A stretch of DNA of 8,132 nucleotides from JBEBVQ01 sp964636205 (GCA_964636205.1 CAZWPF010000107.1:1-8132); one strand, 5' to 3'; shown: positions 1 to 7,765, counted from the stretch's first letter. The notes: generated by a model from the letters alone, not told the origin. A program made the numbers and translations.

Positions 1-3000
1 CCAACCAGAGGCGATCGCAGGGTTGATCAGGGCATTCTTCCAGATCCAACGACATACTAAAGCTCAACATGGGCTCAGAAAGTCGCGACAAATCAAAACA
101 GGGAGAATACAAGTAAGAATGCTCCTTATTATTATAATCCCCCTCCAAATTGGTCATCCAAACATGAGCGCCACTCGCTGCCTTATTTATTTTAAAAGAA
201 TTTGGAATTCCATATTGCCAGGAGCTCTTCGTTCCACCGGTATACCAATGTCCCCCACCATTCTCAAACTTTTCCAAATATGGGAAGCTATCTATAAATG
301 GTAAATGTCGAATCATTTGCCCCATTAAACTATCGTTCTTCTGATAATTGTCACCGGCTGCTTCCAGCCATATATCAAAATGATATACACCGAGCTGTGA
401 CAGATCCACCGTCTGTGGAAATGTAAATATCAGAGAATCTCTACCACCGATTTCCGGCAAGGTTGCTGAATACACAGTCCCACTATCGACCCTGTACGAC
501 AATTGTATATTATATTGAGGGTGCGGATGACGATTCCGCACTAAAACCTGCAAGTTTTCGGCTTTACCAAAATGGCATCCATTATCCACAGGTGATACAA
601 TCGATAGGAGTTCCATATCATTGGTCACCGTGTACAACCGAACATCGTCTAAAGTCAACCCATTCCCATAATCTGCCGATGCGATCACCCCGGTATCATA
701 CTGTCCGAAACGAATTTGAACAGCCGAAGTGAATTCATGAAGGCTTTTTTCAAATACTTCCGATAAGGACAGGGATCCCGAATTGAGCACGGCGCCCGCA
801 TCCGCTAAAGTATCATAGGTATATAGTTTAAGCCAGGATCCCGTATCACTCCCTCTTACCCATACACTGTTCCCTTCCAGAAATTTGGGCATCCCATGCA
901 AACGATAGTCGAACTCGAGTCTGACCTCATCTTCGGCTTTGGTATAATTTCTTAGATTAAAGGTCGCCTCCAAAAGATTGTTGTTTCCCGCCAAATTGGT
1001 CTGAGCATCCAAACTTGCCGATCCCGTACCATTGATTGTAATAGAATCTGTAATATCAAATCTGATTCGCCCACTATCTGTGCTGGAGCTGAAATCCCAT
1101 CGTTCATCATTACCCATACCCATTAGATTCCCTAGCACTGCCTGCCAGATTGCCGATTCAAAATCCTCCAGGTATCCGTTGTCAATGTTTACAGGTTCAT
1201 TAGGAATATGCCTTACGACAAGAAAAATCGAATCATTTTTCGCAACCGGATCGGTTCGACTGAGATTGCGAATCGCTAATTTAACATTATAGGTTCCGGT
1301 ATCACCCAAATCCAACATACCCACAGTTAGTGGTGTATTGCTATTAGCTGCAAGCGGTCGGTTGATCTGCTCCAACTGCCAGGAGGCATTATTTATTTGA
1401 TACGAAACTTCGTATTCCTGCACAAGCACATCGTCTAAATTTCTGACTAATACCGTCAAAGGCATATTGTTGGTTAAACCAGAAGTTGTGTTGGCGCGGG
1501 CAGTTGTCGGACTGATCACTCGTTCCAGCATCAGATCTCCGTCAGAGATCGATCCCATACAATCACCTTTATCCGGACGACGTCGCACGGCTTTGCTTCT
1601 CCATCCGGCCACACCCTGAATTATCGGTCGCACCGCCACATAATATTGCGAATCCAGGAACAATCCTTTGAATACATATCGGGTACCGGTAACCGTATCT
1701 ACCGGAACCATTTCAAATCCCCGCTTCATCATCACCTCATAACCGGTGCTGTTGCCGACAGAATCCCATTTGATCGAGATATACCCCGGGCACTGGTTAT
1801 CATCCAATCGGAGATTGGCTTCTTGATGCAATACAAATGGAGCAGAAGTATGTTGAAAGCTAGTTCCCTTTCTTGTAATTCGAATGCGACATTGGGCTGC
1901 ATTAATAGCAGGTGGTGTCCAGGCTACATGTCTGATATCAGAAGGAATATCATCCGCAATAGTGGTCCAACCCTGTCCGTTATCCGCCGAAAACTCTAAT
2001 TTAAAATTGGTACGATCCGGAAATGCATCCCAATAAATATGCATCGCCTGATCGGTGGGCCAGGCCGAACCCGGTGAAGGATAAGTAATTTTTATCTCAC
2101 GGGGCATAATATGCCAAGCCACGACAAAATCTTGAGGTCCAAAAGGAATATTATGTCCGGATATCCTAACTACATATTTACCACTGGCGGGTCGATTGAC
2201 CACCACCTGTTCCACATTATTGACCCGATCAACACCGGGGGTTGCAGTTTGCTGCACCATGGATGGTGTCGAATGTAACACCAAGGGCAAATGGCGCTTC
2301 CCCGATGGATCGATCAATTCTATGTCCAAATCATTAACCAAAGTTTTGGTCGCCGCCGGAGAGCCAGCGGCGTCGTGCCAGTATAGCAATACCTTCAGTT
2401 CAACCGCATCCGCCGGCACCTCCAATTCAAAGTTTACCATTTTGCCGTGCTCCACCGCGCCCCGTTGATACTGCTTTCCTTCCAGGATCTTTAATGATCG
2501 ATCCAGATTCATTACCCCGAATCCAAAAGCATAATCCGGGCCGGGCCGACCATGGTCGACAGAGCCGTTCAATATCAAGGCTTTTAACAAATCACCATGC
2601 GGATTAACACCACCATGCAATTGTTTGTATCGTTGTGTCAATAAAGCTAAGCCTCCTGCCACAGCCGGACTTGCCATGCTGGTTCCTCCCGACGATAAAT
2701 AATTATCCCCTCTGATAGTAGAATAAACTTCTGTTCCTACAGCTGATATTTCCGGTTTGATCCGTCCATCTTGGGTCGGACCTCTTGAAGACTCTTCAAA
2801 ATTTTCATACGCCTTGGTATTATTGGCGACTACCAACACATTTTTCGCGGCTTGATAAGCTCCGGCGACCGTTCCGTAACCTGCAGGGAACGCACCACAT
2901 TGCTCTTTCCCCTGATTTCCCGCGGCAAAAACATGGAGCACTTCGGGCTCTTCACGCGAGAGTTCGTCTAAAACAACAGAGTAAGCATCGTAAACCCCAT

Positions 3001-3982
3001 ATACCTCGCATTTACCCAATCTGGATGCATAAGAATTATTAGTGATAGTCATGTTGTATCTGGCCCTCATTTCTGAGGTTTGCGCCCAAACCATGGTATA
3101 AGCATGATCCAGCAATCTGACTCGTGGTGCCATTCCCATCCCTTTTGGATCCATAATTCCGGCGCCCCCAACTATTCCATTGATATGCACTCCATGATTA
3201 TGATATGCCCAAGGATGAAAATTAACGATCCGGTCATATAGATCAACATGGTCGATACCTGAATAATTATCCCCTACCCCCACAGTTACGCCTGACCCGT
3301 CCAGTCCTAATCCGCCATAATTAACCGGCGTGCGGGCAAGATTTATTTGCGAGGAACTGGCTGATTCGAAATTCAAGGCTTGGTCGGGAAGCGATTGACT
3401 GATACTCCGGATGCCGTAATGAGCCGCCAGGGAGGAAAGTTTTTGGGAAGGAATTTCTAATACGGCTGCGTTCAGATGTCGATAACGATGCTCTTTAATG
3501 GTAGCCTTTGCCTCGCTAAACCAGCTGTTCAGACTATCATCCGGTGTGTTTTGAAACCAGTTGACCAGAACAATAACCTTTTGTTGACTTGCGGTATCGA
3601 GTAAGTTATCCAACTTCCACTGAGGCTCCATATCAACTATGGAACTGAGATTAGAAAATATGGAGGATTGAACCTGCAGAGTGGGATGAATGAGCGCTGC
3701 AAATACGGTTCCTCCCAAATAATCAGAAATGTTTAGTCCCGCCGCTGCCCATTGTTGCCGCTCCGCTGTTGCAGGCATTTTCTTGAATCTGACCAAAACC
3801 TGGGTTGGTGCGGGGGATCTACGAAAATTGTCTAACCATACATCGGCGTTGTCCGGCAGATACACCTGTCCCTGTTGTAATGTTATGGTTTTATCCTCTT
3901 CTTGTTGGGCTTTTGCCTCTATCAAAAAGAATGTTACATTGATCAGGCAGAGAATAATATATAGATTGCTTTTTCTCAACAT
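1..3982 (-). CDS. Large secreted S8 (subtilisin-like) serine protease, probable T9SS cargo, C-terminus outside window
   Basis: Reverse-strand reading gives 1327 codons without a stop, running off at base 1. The start at 3982 is chosen because it opens a signal peptide (MLRK, hydrophobic core, likely cleavage after AKA at residue 25). An in-frame TGA lies about 80 bases upstream. Residues 60-120 and 134-198 resemble two tandem inhibitor-I9-like propeptide modules. The S8 catalytic domain spans about 215-500: Asp238 (VGVGDN), His263 (HNHGVH), oxyanion Asn356 (FAAGNQG) and Ser435 (GTSMASP). A beta-sandwich typical of KP-43-like subtilases follows (505-625, LVNDLD and NNVEQVVV). Then come an Ig-like segment (627-710), an FN3-like domain (720-805), and two CARDB-like plus jelly-roll/MAM-like pairs (812-930 with 935-1118; 1122-1225 with 1232 onward). 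It is probably exported through Sec and the type IX system to degrade proteins outside the cell. The sorting domain itself is not visible, so T9SS use is inferred from architecture. Confidence 0.93.
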   Translation of the reverse strand, partial: MLRKSNLYIILCLINVTFFLIEAKAQQEEDKTITLQQGQVYLPDNADVWLDNFRRSPAPTQVLVRFKKMPATAERQQWAAAGLNISDYLGGTVFAALIHPTLQVQSSIFSNLSSIVDMEPQWKLDNLLDTASQQKVIVLVNWFQNTPDDSLNSWFSEAKATIKEHRYRHLNAAVLEIPSQKLSSLAAHYGIRSISQSLPDQALNFESASSSQINLARTPVNYGGLGLDGSGVTVGVGDNYSGIDHVDLYDRIVNFHPWAYHNHGVHINGIVGGAGIMDPKGMGMAPRVRLLDHAYTMVWAQTSEMRARYNMTITNNSYASRLGKCEVYGVYDAYSVVLDELSREEPEVLHVFAAGNQGKEQCGAFPAGYGTVAGAYQAAKNVLVVANNTKAYENFEESSRGPTQDGRIKPEISAVGTEVYSTIRGDNYLSSGGTSMASPAVAGGLALLTQRYKQLHGGVNPHGDLLKALILNGSVDHGRPGPDYAFGFGVMNLDRSLKILEGKQYQRGAVEHGKMVNFELEVPADAVELKVLLYWHDAAGSPAATKTLVNDLDIELIDPSGKRHLPLVLHSTPSMVQQTATPGVDRVNNVEQVVVNRPASGKYVVRISGHNIPFGPQDFVVAWHIMPREIKITYPSPGSAWPTDQAMHIYWDAFPDRTNFKLEFSADNGQGWTTIADDIPSDIRHVAWTPPAINAAQCRIRITRKGTSFQHTSAPFVLHQEANLRLDDNQCPGYISIKWDSVGNSTGYEVMMKRGFEMVPVDTVTGTRYVFKGLFLDSQYYVAVRPIIQGVAGWRSKAVRRRPDKGDCMGSISDGDLMLERVISPTTARANTTSGLTNNMPLTVLVRNLDDVLVQEYEVSYQINNASWQLEQINRPLAANSNTPLTVGMLDLGDTGTYNVKLAIRNLSRTDPVAKNDSIFLVVRHIPNEPVNIDNGYLEDFESAIWQAVLGNLMGMGNDERWDFSSSTDSGRIRFDITDSITINGTGSASLDAQTNLAGNNNLLEATFNLRNYTKAEDEVRLEFDYRLHGMPKFLEGNSVWVRGSDTGSWLKLYTYDTLADAGAVLNSGSLSLSEVFEKSLHEFTSAVQIRFGQYDTGVIASADYGNGLTLDDVRLYTVTNDMELLSIVSPVDNGCHFGKAENLQVLVRNRHPHPQYNIQLSYRVDSGTVYSATLPEIGGRDSLIFTFPQTVDLSQLGVYHFDIWLEAAGDNYQKNDSLMGQMIRHLPFIDSFPYLEKFENGGGHWYTGGTKSSWQYGIPNSFKINKAASGAHVWMTNLEGDYNNKEHSYLYSPCFDLSRLSEPMLSFSMSLDLEECPDQPCDRLWL

Positions 3983-4295
3983 CGGGACTTTGACTAACAA
4001 TACATGGAATAATGTAAATATAGCAAAATCGAAGCTAGGTTGCTTTTTCACTCGTTCTCATTCCCTCTTTCTCTTTCTGTTTCTCTTTCTGTTTCTCTTT
4101 CTGTTTCTCTTTTCTCACGCAGCGCTCCCTCTTTCTCTTTCTGTTTTCTCTTTCTGATTTCTCGCGCTAACGCTCTCTTTCTCTTTCTCTTTCTTTTTCT
4201 CTTTCTCTTTCTCGCGCTCTAATCCCTCTCTTTCATATATTCGGGTAATCAATCCAAATTCACATTGCCCACACCCGCAATCGAAACCGATCAAA
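3983..4295. other. Divergent intergenic spacer between protease and TRIC genes
   Basis: This 313-base gap separates the divergent starts of the protease (minus) and the TRIC gene (plus), so it must hold both promoters. Most of it is the pyrimidine-rich repeat at 4066-4233. On the minus strand a TATATTTA at 4022-4015 is one base from the Bacteroidota TAnnTTTG -7 box and would give a leader of about 25 nt for the protease. No matching -33 element is visible, so this is weak. On the plus side, between the repeat and 4296, no TAnnTTTG box was seen. No coding potential is supported: open frames here are translations of the low-complexity tract. Confidence 0.7.
4066..4233. repeat. Pyrimidine-rich imperfect tandem repeat with periodic GC-rich cores
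   Basis: The plus strand is almost purely C and T, built from TTTCTC hexamers. Three exact copies of the 12-mer TTTCTCTTTCTG stand at 4068-4079, 4080-4091 and 4092-4103, followed by a partial copy. The tract is broken by three related GC-rich cores, CTCACGC at 4114, CTCGCGC at 4161 and CTCGCGC at 4211, so a degenerate higher-order unit of about 47-50 bases repeats roughly three times. Such homopurine-homopyrimidine DNA can adopt triplex (H-DNA) structure and is prone to slippage; any regulatory effect on the flanking divergent genes is inference. Confidence 0.85.
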
Positions 4296-4925
4296 ATGGA
4301 TAAACTATATACACTTTACTATGTATTGGAGCTGGCCGGCACCTTTGCTTTCGCCATTAGCGGAGCGACCGCGGCCAGACAAAAAGGATTGGATTTATTC
4401 GGCATTGCGGTTATAGCCTTTACCGTAGCCTGTGGAGGCGGTATTATCCGTGATATTTCGATAGGCGCGGTGCCACCTGCCGGACTTAGCAACTGGCCAT
4501 ATCTGGTAACGGCAATAATAGCCGCCGGCTGCACCATAGGCTTCTATCCGCTGGTTAGACGACTCAAACAGCCTGTATTATTCTTCGATGCGCTCGGACT
4601 CGCACTTTTTGCAGTAACCGGCGCACAGAAAAGCCTGGTCTTCGGGCATAACGCAGAAGTGGCTATTTTACTCGGTATTATAACCGCTGTTGGAGGAGGT
4701 GTACTCCGCGATGTTTTACTCAATCGGATCCCAGTGATCCTGGAAAAGGAAATTTATGCATCGGCAGCTTTAGTGGGAGCTTCAGTAGTTGTCGCCGGAC
4801 ATTATCTGAATATTTTACCGGGAGAATGGATCACACTCATCGCAGTGACCATCGGATGCACCCTCCGACTGTTGGCCCTGCATTACCATTGGAACCTGCC
4901 TAGTTTCACTGACAAAAAAAAATAA
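4296..4925 (+). CDS. TRIC / UPF0126 family membrane protein (YicG/YadS-like), probable cation channel
   Basis: A 209-residue, strongly hydrophobic protein with about seven membrane segments, the usual size for this family. It is an internal duplication, two copies of the UPF0126 (formerly 'glycine transporter') module. Each half begins with a similar helix (ELAGTFAFAISGA at 12-24; FDALGLALFAVTGAQ at 97-111). Each then carries the glycine-rich hallmark followed by Arg-Asp: GGGIIRD at 47-53 and GGGVLRD at 133-139, with a proline a few residues later. Characterised bacterial relatives are trimeric intracellular-cation-type channels permeable to K+; the older glycine-transporter name has little support. 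The ATG at 4296 opens directly into the first helix. The C-terminus ends in a short basic tail (DKKK). It is divergent from the protease and separated from the downstream oxygenase by 262 bases, so it is probably monocistronic. No convincing terminator follows it. Confidence 0.93.
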   Translation: MDKLYTLYYVLELAGTFAFAISGATAARQKGLDLFGIAVIAFTVACGGGIIRDISIGAVPPAGLSNWPYLVTAIIAAGCTIGFYPLVRRLKQPVLFFDALGLALFAVTGAQKSLVFGHNAEVAILLGIITAVGGGVLRDVLLNRIPVILEKEIYASAALVGASVVVAGHYLNILPGEWITLIAVTIGCTLRLLALHYHWNLPSFTDKKK

Positions 4926-5010
4926 ACAGTAGGCGGGATATTCCGGAAGAAAAAACAAACATAGGATTGGATTCAATTAACGACCTATTCCGCATTTTTA
5001 GAATAATATC

Positions 5011-5018
5011 TATTTTTG
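5011..5018 (+). promoter_or_regulatory. Candidate Bacteroidota -7 promoter box (TATTTTTG)
   Basis: TATTTTTG matches the TAnnTTTG -7 consensus of the Bacteroidota primary sigma factor and is followed by GCAGC, a common context for transcription starts. No good -33 TTG was found at the expected spacing. If active, it would start a transcript near 5025 and give the oxygenase gene a leader of roughly 160 nt. Confidence 0.4.
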
Positions 5019-5139
5019 CAGCATGAGAATGACGGTGATGTTATAAAATCCTTCAGCTTAGTTCTTAAGCAACCGCTGTGCGATCCAAGCATAGCCTCTT
5101 TATTATTTTCAAAAAATTTATTCTTTATCTATACTATTT

Positions 5140-5162
5140 AGGCCACGACTATTGTCGTGCCT
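5140..5162 (+). promoter_or_regulatory. Hairpin just upstream of the oxygenase start
   Basis: AGGC(C)ACGAC at 5140-5149, loop TATT at 5150-5153, and GTCGTGCCT at 5154-5162 form a nine-pair stem with one bulged C. No T-tract follows, so it is not a standard terminator. It ends 25 bases before the preferred ATG at 5188, where it could influence translation or serve as a protein-binding palindrome. Function is not shown. Confidence 0.5.
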
Positions 5163-5187
5163 TGAATTAGTTTTAATGATACGAATC

Positions 5188-5967
5188 ATGTCAGCAATAC
5201 TTAGTAAAACTGAAATAGAACAATTCATACTCAAAGGTTATGTTCGAATCGAAAATGCCTTTTCTCAAGAAACAGCGGCAGCAGCCGTAGACATCCTATG
5301 GAACGACCTGCCCTGTGACAGGTCAAATCCTTCCACTTGGACGGAGCCGGTTATTCGTTTAGGTATGTACGCTCAGCAACCGTTTGTGGATTCGCTCAAC
5401 AGCCAGCGACTGCATCTGATTTTCGATCAGTTAATTGGTAAAGACAGATGGATTCCCTGTCGAAGTGTAGGAACCTTCCCTGTTAGATTCCCCTCGACTC
5501 AGAAGCCTAATGATACCGGCAAACACGTGGACGTAAGTTTTCCGGGAAAAGATCCAAATAATTATTTTGAATGGCGTGCCAATTTAAAATCTAAAGGTCG
5601 GGCATTATTAATGCTGGTATTGTATTCCGATGTAAGCGAAAATGATGCGCCAACGGTGATCTATGAGGGCTCTCATATGGATATTGCAAGGCTGTTGGCA
5701 AAGGAAGGAGATGGGGGACTGTCCTTTATGGAGATAGCGAGCAAGATCAACGACCTGCCCCAAAGAAAAGAAGTATATGCTACGGGCAAAGCAGGGACTA
5801 TCTATCTATGCCATCCCTTTCTAGTTCATTCGGCACAGTCACACCAAGGAACTCTTCCAAAATTCATGGCTCAGCCTCCATTGTTATTGAGAGGTGAACT
5901 AACTATTTCCGATGGTGCATTGGACTCCGTGCCGGTAGAACAAGCAATTCGCTTAGCGTTAGAGTAG
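5188..5967 (+). CDS. Phytanoyl-CoA dioxygenase (PhyH)-like Fe(II)/2-oxoglutarate-dependent oxygenase
   Basis: A 259-residue cytoplasmic protein resembling bacterial PhyH-family oxygenases. The fold's iron-binding facial triad is visible as His113-x-Asp115 (GKHVDVSF) and a distal histidine, most likely His214 (FLVHSAQ; His209 is close by). The motif RLGMY (57-61), the phrase GTFPVRFPS (95-103), DAPT before GSHMD (153-164) and FMAQPPLL (226-233) are features I associate with an uncharacterised PhyH subfamily. Family members hydroxylate varied small molecules, so the substrate is unknown. The start at 5188 (MSAILSKTEIEQF) gives the usual N-terminus. The in-frame ATG at 5176 is possible, but the TTG at 5152 falls within the hairpin loop and is unlikely. 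Residue 225, eleven after His214, where PhyH enzymes usually have the 2-oxoglutarate-binding Arg, is Lys. The gene stands alone, with its own terminator at 5984-6014. Confidence 0.88.
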   Translation: MSAILSKTEIEQFILKGYVRIENAFSQETAAAAVDILWNDLPCDRSNPSTWTEPVIRLGMYAQQPFVDSLNSQRLHLIFDQLIGKDRWIPCRSVGTFPVRFPSTQKPNDTGKHVDVSFPGKDPNNYFEWRANLKSKGRALLMLVLYSDVSENDAPTVIYEGSHMDIARLLAKEGDGGLSFMEIASKINDLPQRKEVYATGKAGTIYLCHPFLVHSAQSHQGTLPKFMAQPPLLLRGELTISDGALDSVPVEQAIRLALE

Positions 5968-5983
5968 CGGAAGAATCTTAATT

Positions 5984-6014
5984 AAAAAGGGGTTGCGCAA
6001 TGTAACCTCTTTTT
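5984..6014 (+). terminator. Intrinsic terminator of the oxygenase gene
   Basis: AAAAAGGGGTT (5984-5994) pairs with AACCTCTTTTT (6004-6014) over 11 positions with one G-U pair, around a nine-base loop, ending in a five-T run. It begins 17 bases after the oxygenase stop codon. The A-run on the left would also give a T-run on the opposite strand, so it may act in both directions. Confidence 0.8.
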
Positions 6015-6074
6015 GAATGGATCATCGAAAGTCCGGCGCCATTCCATTATACAATTTGGGAAGTAAAGGGCATA

Positions 6075-6109
6075 AAAAAGAGGTTGTCTCAAAAGGGCAA
6101 CCTCTTTTT
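6075..6109 (+). terminator. Perfect 12-bp hairpin with T-tract, terminator-like; also at possible IS left end
   Basis: AAAAAGAGGTTG (6075-6086) and CAACCTCTTTTT (6098-6109) are exactly complementary around an 11-base loop, followed by ATTTAT. It is a strong, potentially bidirectional intrinsic terminator. Its stem nearly repeats that of the terminator at 5984-6014. The part from 6080 also matches, inverted, the sequence ending at 7895, so it may be the left tip of the insertion sequence, shielding the transposase from read-through. Confidence 0.75.
6080..6095 (+). repeat. Outer inverted repeat, left (candidate IRL)
   Basis: GAGGTTGTCTCAAAAG matches the reverse complement of 7880-7895 at 13 of 16 bases. 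It overlaps the first arm of the hairpin at 6075-6109, so the match could instead reflect two related terminators. Confidence 0.5.
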
Positions 6110-6157
6110 ATTTATAAAAACAGTTTTGGGTTGGTGTTTATGCACATAATTGGTGTA

Positions 6158-6173
6158 TAAATGAGTGGTTGTA
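6158..6173 (+). repeat. Inner inverted repeat, left
   Basis: TAAATGAGTGGTTGTA matches the reverse complement of 7814-7829 at 15 of 16 bases, with one G/C difference at position 10. It contains an in-frame ATG (6161) that should not be taken as the transposase start. Confidence 0.8.
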
Positions 6174-6211
6174 ATATTTTGCCACGAACGGTTTTGGTTT
6201 TAAATTTAAGG

Positions 6212-7765
6212 ATGGCAATCAAACCTGTTTTCAAGACCTATCAGCCCACCCAAGCGTTTCTGTTGCCGCCATCGCTGGATGAGCTTATTGATCAGCAACA
6301 CCCCGTTCGCACTGTAGCGCATGTGATCGACCAGATCAACATCGATTCCCTGATGAAGAAGTATAAAGGGGGCGGTGCTTCATCTTACCATCCGCGCATG
6401 TTGCTCAAGACATTGGTATATGCGTATATCAGCAACATCTACAGCAGCCGTAAGATAGAAGCGGCGTGCAAGGAAAACATTCACTTCATGTGGCTGGCCG
6501 GTATGAACAAACCGGACCATCACACCATTAACCGGTTTCGTTCTGAACGGCTTCGTCATGTTTTGCAGGAAGTATTTTCGCAAGTGGTACTGCTGCTCGC
6601 TGATGCCGGTCACCTTTCGCTTAAGGAAGTATTTACAGACGGGACGAAGATAGAAGCGAATGCCAACCGTTACACCTTCGTTTGGGGTAAGGCCATTAAG
6701 ACTAGCCGTGAGCGTATTAAAAGCCAGCTCAAAGAGTTGTGGGCCTACACCCAGAAAGTAGCCGCCGAAGAACTGACCGACGACACCCCGCCGGATTTTG
6801 ATAAGATCGATTCCACACAGGTAAAAGAAACGATCAACCGTATTAATGATGCCATCAAAGACAAGCCGGTAACAAAAGAGGTAAAGTCGAAACTGAGCTA
6901 TGCCAAGAAGAACTGGGCGGATAAACTGGATCAGTACGAGGCACAGGAACAAATCCTTGATGGCCGTAACAGCTACAGCAAGACCGACAACGACGCTACT
7001 TTCATGCGGATGAAGGACGACCATATGAAGAATGGTCAACTGAAACCAGGCTACAATCTTCAAATCTCTACCAACAACCAGTACATCGTCAATTACAGCA
7101 TCCATCATAACCCAACTGATACCACTACCTTACCTGCACATATCGATCAGCACAAAGCTCTATATAAAGACCTGCCTGAAGTAGTTGTTGCGGATGCTGG
7201 TTACGGATCAGAGCAGAATTATGAATACCTGGAGGGGCATGACATAGCGGCCTATGTGAAGCACAATTATTTTGATAAAGATCAGAAGTCAGCCGCTAAT
7301 AAGGGTCGTAAGAATGCGCCGCAGGACAAGAAGCCCTTTAGCGCCGACAAGCTTTATTACAATGAGGTGCAGGACCATTACATCTGCCCGATGGGACAGG
7401 TGATGGCCAAGATCTGGGAAGGTGAGCAAAGCACACAAACGGGTTATAAACGTACTATTGCAAAATACCGGGCGCAAAACTGCGAAGGGTGTCCGCTGCG
7501 GGCAGGATGCCACAAGGCAAAGGGCAACCGGGTCATTGAAGTATCGCACGAAGGGCAACGGTTAAAACGACAGGCGGTAGAACGGCTGCGAAGTGACCAG
7601 GGCATAGCTTACCGAAAGAAACGATGTCATGATGTAGAACCGGTGTTCGGCAACCTGAAGCACAACAAAGGCTTCAGGCGGTTTATGCTCAGAGGCAATG
7701 AAAAAGTGCTCATAGAAGCCGGATTATTAGCTATAGCACACAACTTGAAGAAGAAATCAGCCTGA
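6212..7765 (+). CDS. IS1182-family DDE transposase
   Basis: A 517-residue transposase, full length for the family. The N-terminal DUF772-type region (about 15-115) includes the DELIDQQHPVR and NRFRSERL stretches typical of IS5/IS1182 enzymes. The catalytic acidic residues are Asp143 (FTDGTKIEAN), Asp328 (VVADAGYGS) and Glu476 (HDVEPVFGNLK), the last followed by the usual NKGFRRFMLRG. A long charged insertion (about 165-250) separates the first Asp from the rest of the core. A cysteine cluster (CxxC at 424-427, then Cys433) lies before the last catalytic block. The start at 6212 (MAIKPVFKTYQPTQ) is preferred over 6161 because it matches the usual N-terminus, is preceded by TTAAGG, and 6161 lies within the inner inverted repeat. 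All catalytic residues are present, so the enzyme is probably functional. Confidence 0.95.
   Translation: MAIKPVFKTYQPTQAFLLPPSLDELIDQQHPVRTVAHVIDQINIDSLMKKYKGGGASSYHPRMLLKTLVYAYISNIYSSRKIEAACKENIHFMWLAGMNKPDHHTINRFRSERLRHVLQEVFSQVVLLLADAGHLSLKEVFTDGTKIEANANRYTFVWGKAIKTSRERIKSQLKELWAYTQKVAAEELTDDTPPDFDKIDSTQVKETINRINDAIKDKPVTKEVKSKLSYAKKNWADKLDQYEAQEQILDGRNSYSKTDNDATFMRMKDDHMKNGQLKPGYNLQISTNNQYIVNYSIHHNPTDTTTLPAHIDQHKALYKDLPEVVVADAGYGSEQNYEYLEGHDIAAYVKHNYFDKDQKSAANKGRKNAPQDKKPFSADKLYYNEVQDHYICPMGQVMAKIWEGEQSTQTGYKRTIAKYRAQNCEGCPLRAGCHKAKGNRVIEVSHEGQRLKRQAVERLRSDQGIAYRKKRCHDVEPVFGNLKHNKGFRRFMLRGNEKVLIEAGLLAIAHNLKKKSA

Larger units (their letters stand above)
4926..5187 (+). other. Intergenic spacer / candidate leader of the oxygenase gene
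   Basis: The 262 bases between the TRIC stop and the oxygenase start hold a candidate -7 box at 5011-5018. They also hold a 7-codon open frame starting ATG at 5022 (MRMTVML), a small hairpin at 5056-5070 (GCTTAG, loop TTC, TTAAGC), and a stronger hairpin at 5140-5162. No RNA gene or known riboswitch was recognised, and no clear terminator for the TRIC gene is present. Confidence 0.55.

Noticed and set aside
23..3042. Several plus-strand open frames of 85-117 codons
   Set aside because: They lie antisense to the uninterrupted protease frame, which has clear domains and catalytic motifs; their translations are compositionally odd and resemble no family.
4068..4112. CRISPR-like array in the 12-mer repeats
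   Set aside because: The repeats are contiguous and low in complexity, with no unique spacers and no cas genes nearby.
3729..4222. Plus-strand open frames rich in Phe, Leu and Ser
   Set aside because: They are translations of the polypyrimidine repeat plus the antisense of the protease start; low complexity, no credible protein.
4319..4537. 72-codon minus-strand open frame
   Set aside because: Antisense shadow of the TRIC-family gene, which is well supported on the plus strand.
5022..5045. Seven-codon open frame as a separate gene
   Set aside because: Too short to support on its own and with no family resemblance; mentioned only as part of the possible leader.
5152..5187. TTG start for the oxygenase gene
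   Set aside because: The TTG lies in the loop and arm of a hairpin, and the extra residues do not resemble the family N-terminus, which begins at the ATG at 5188 (or possibly 5176).
6161..6211. Upstream ATG for the transposase
   Set aside because: It is inside the inner inverted repeat, and the 17 added residues are not typical; MAIKPVFKTY at 6212 is the usual start.
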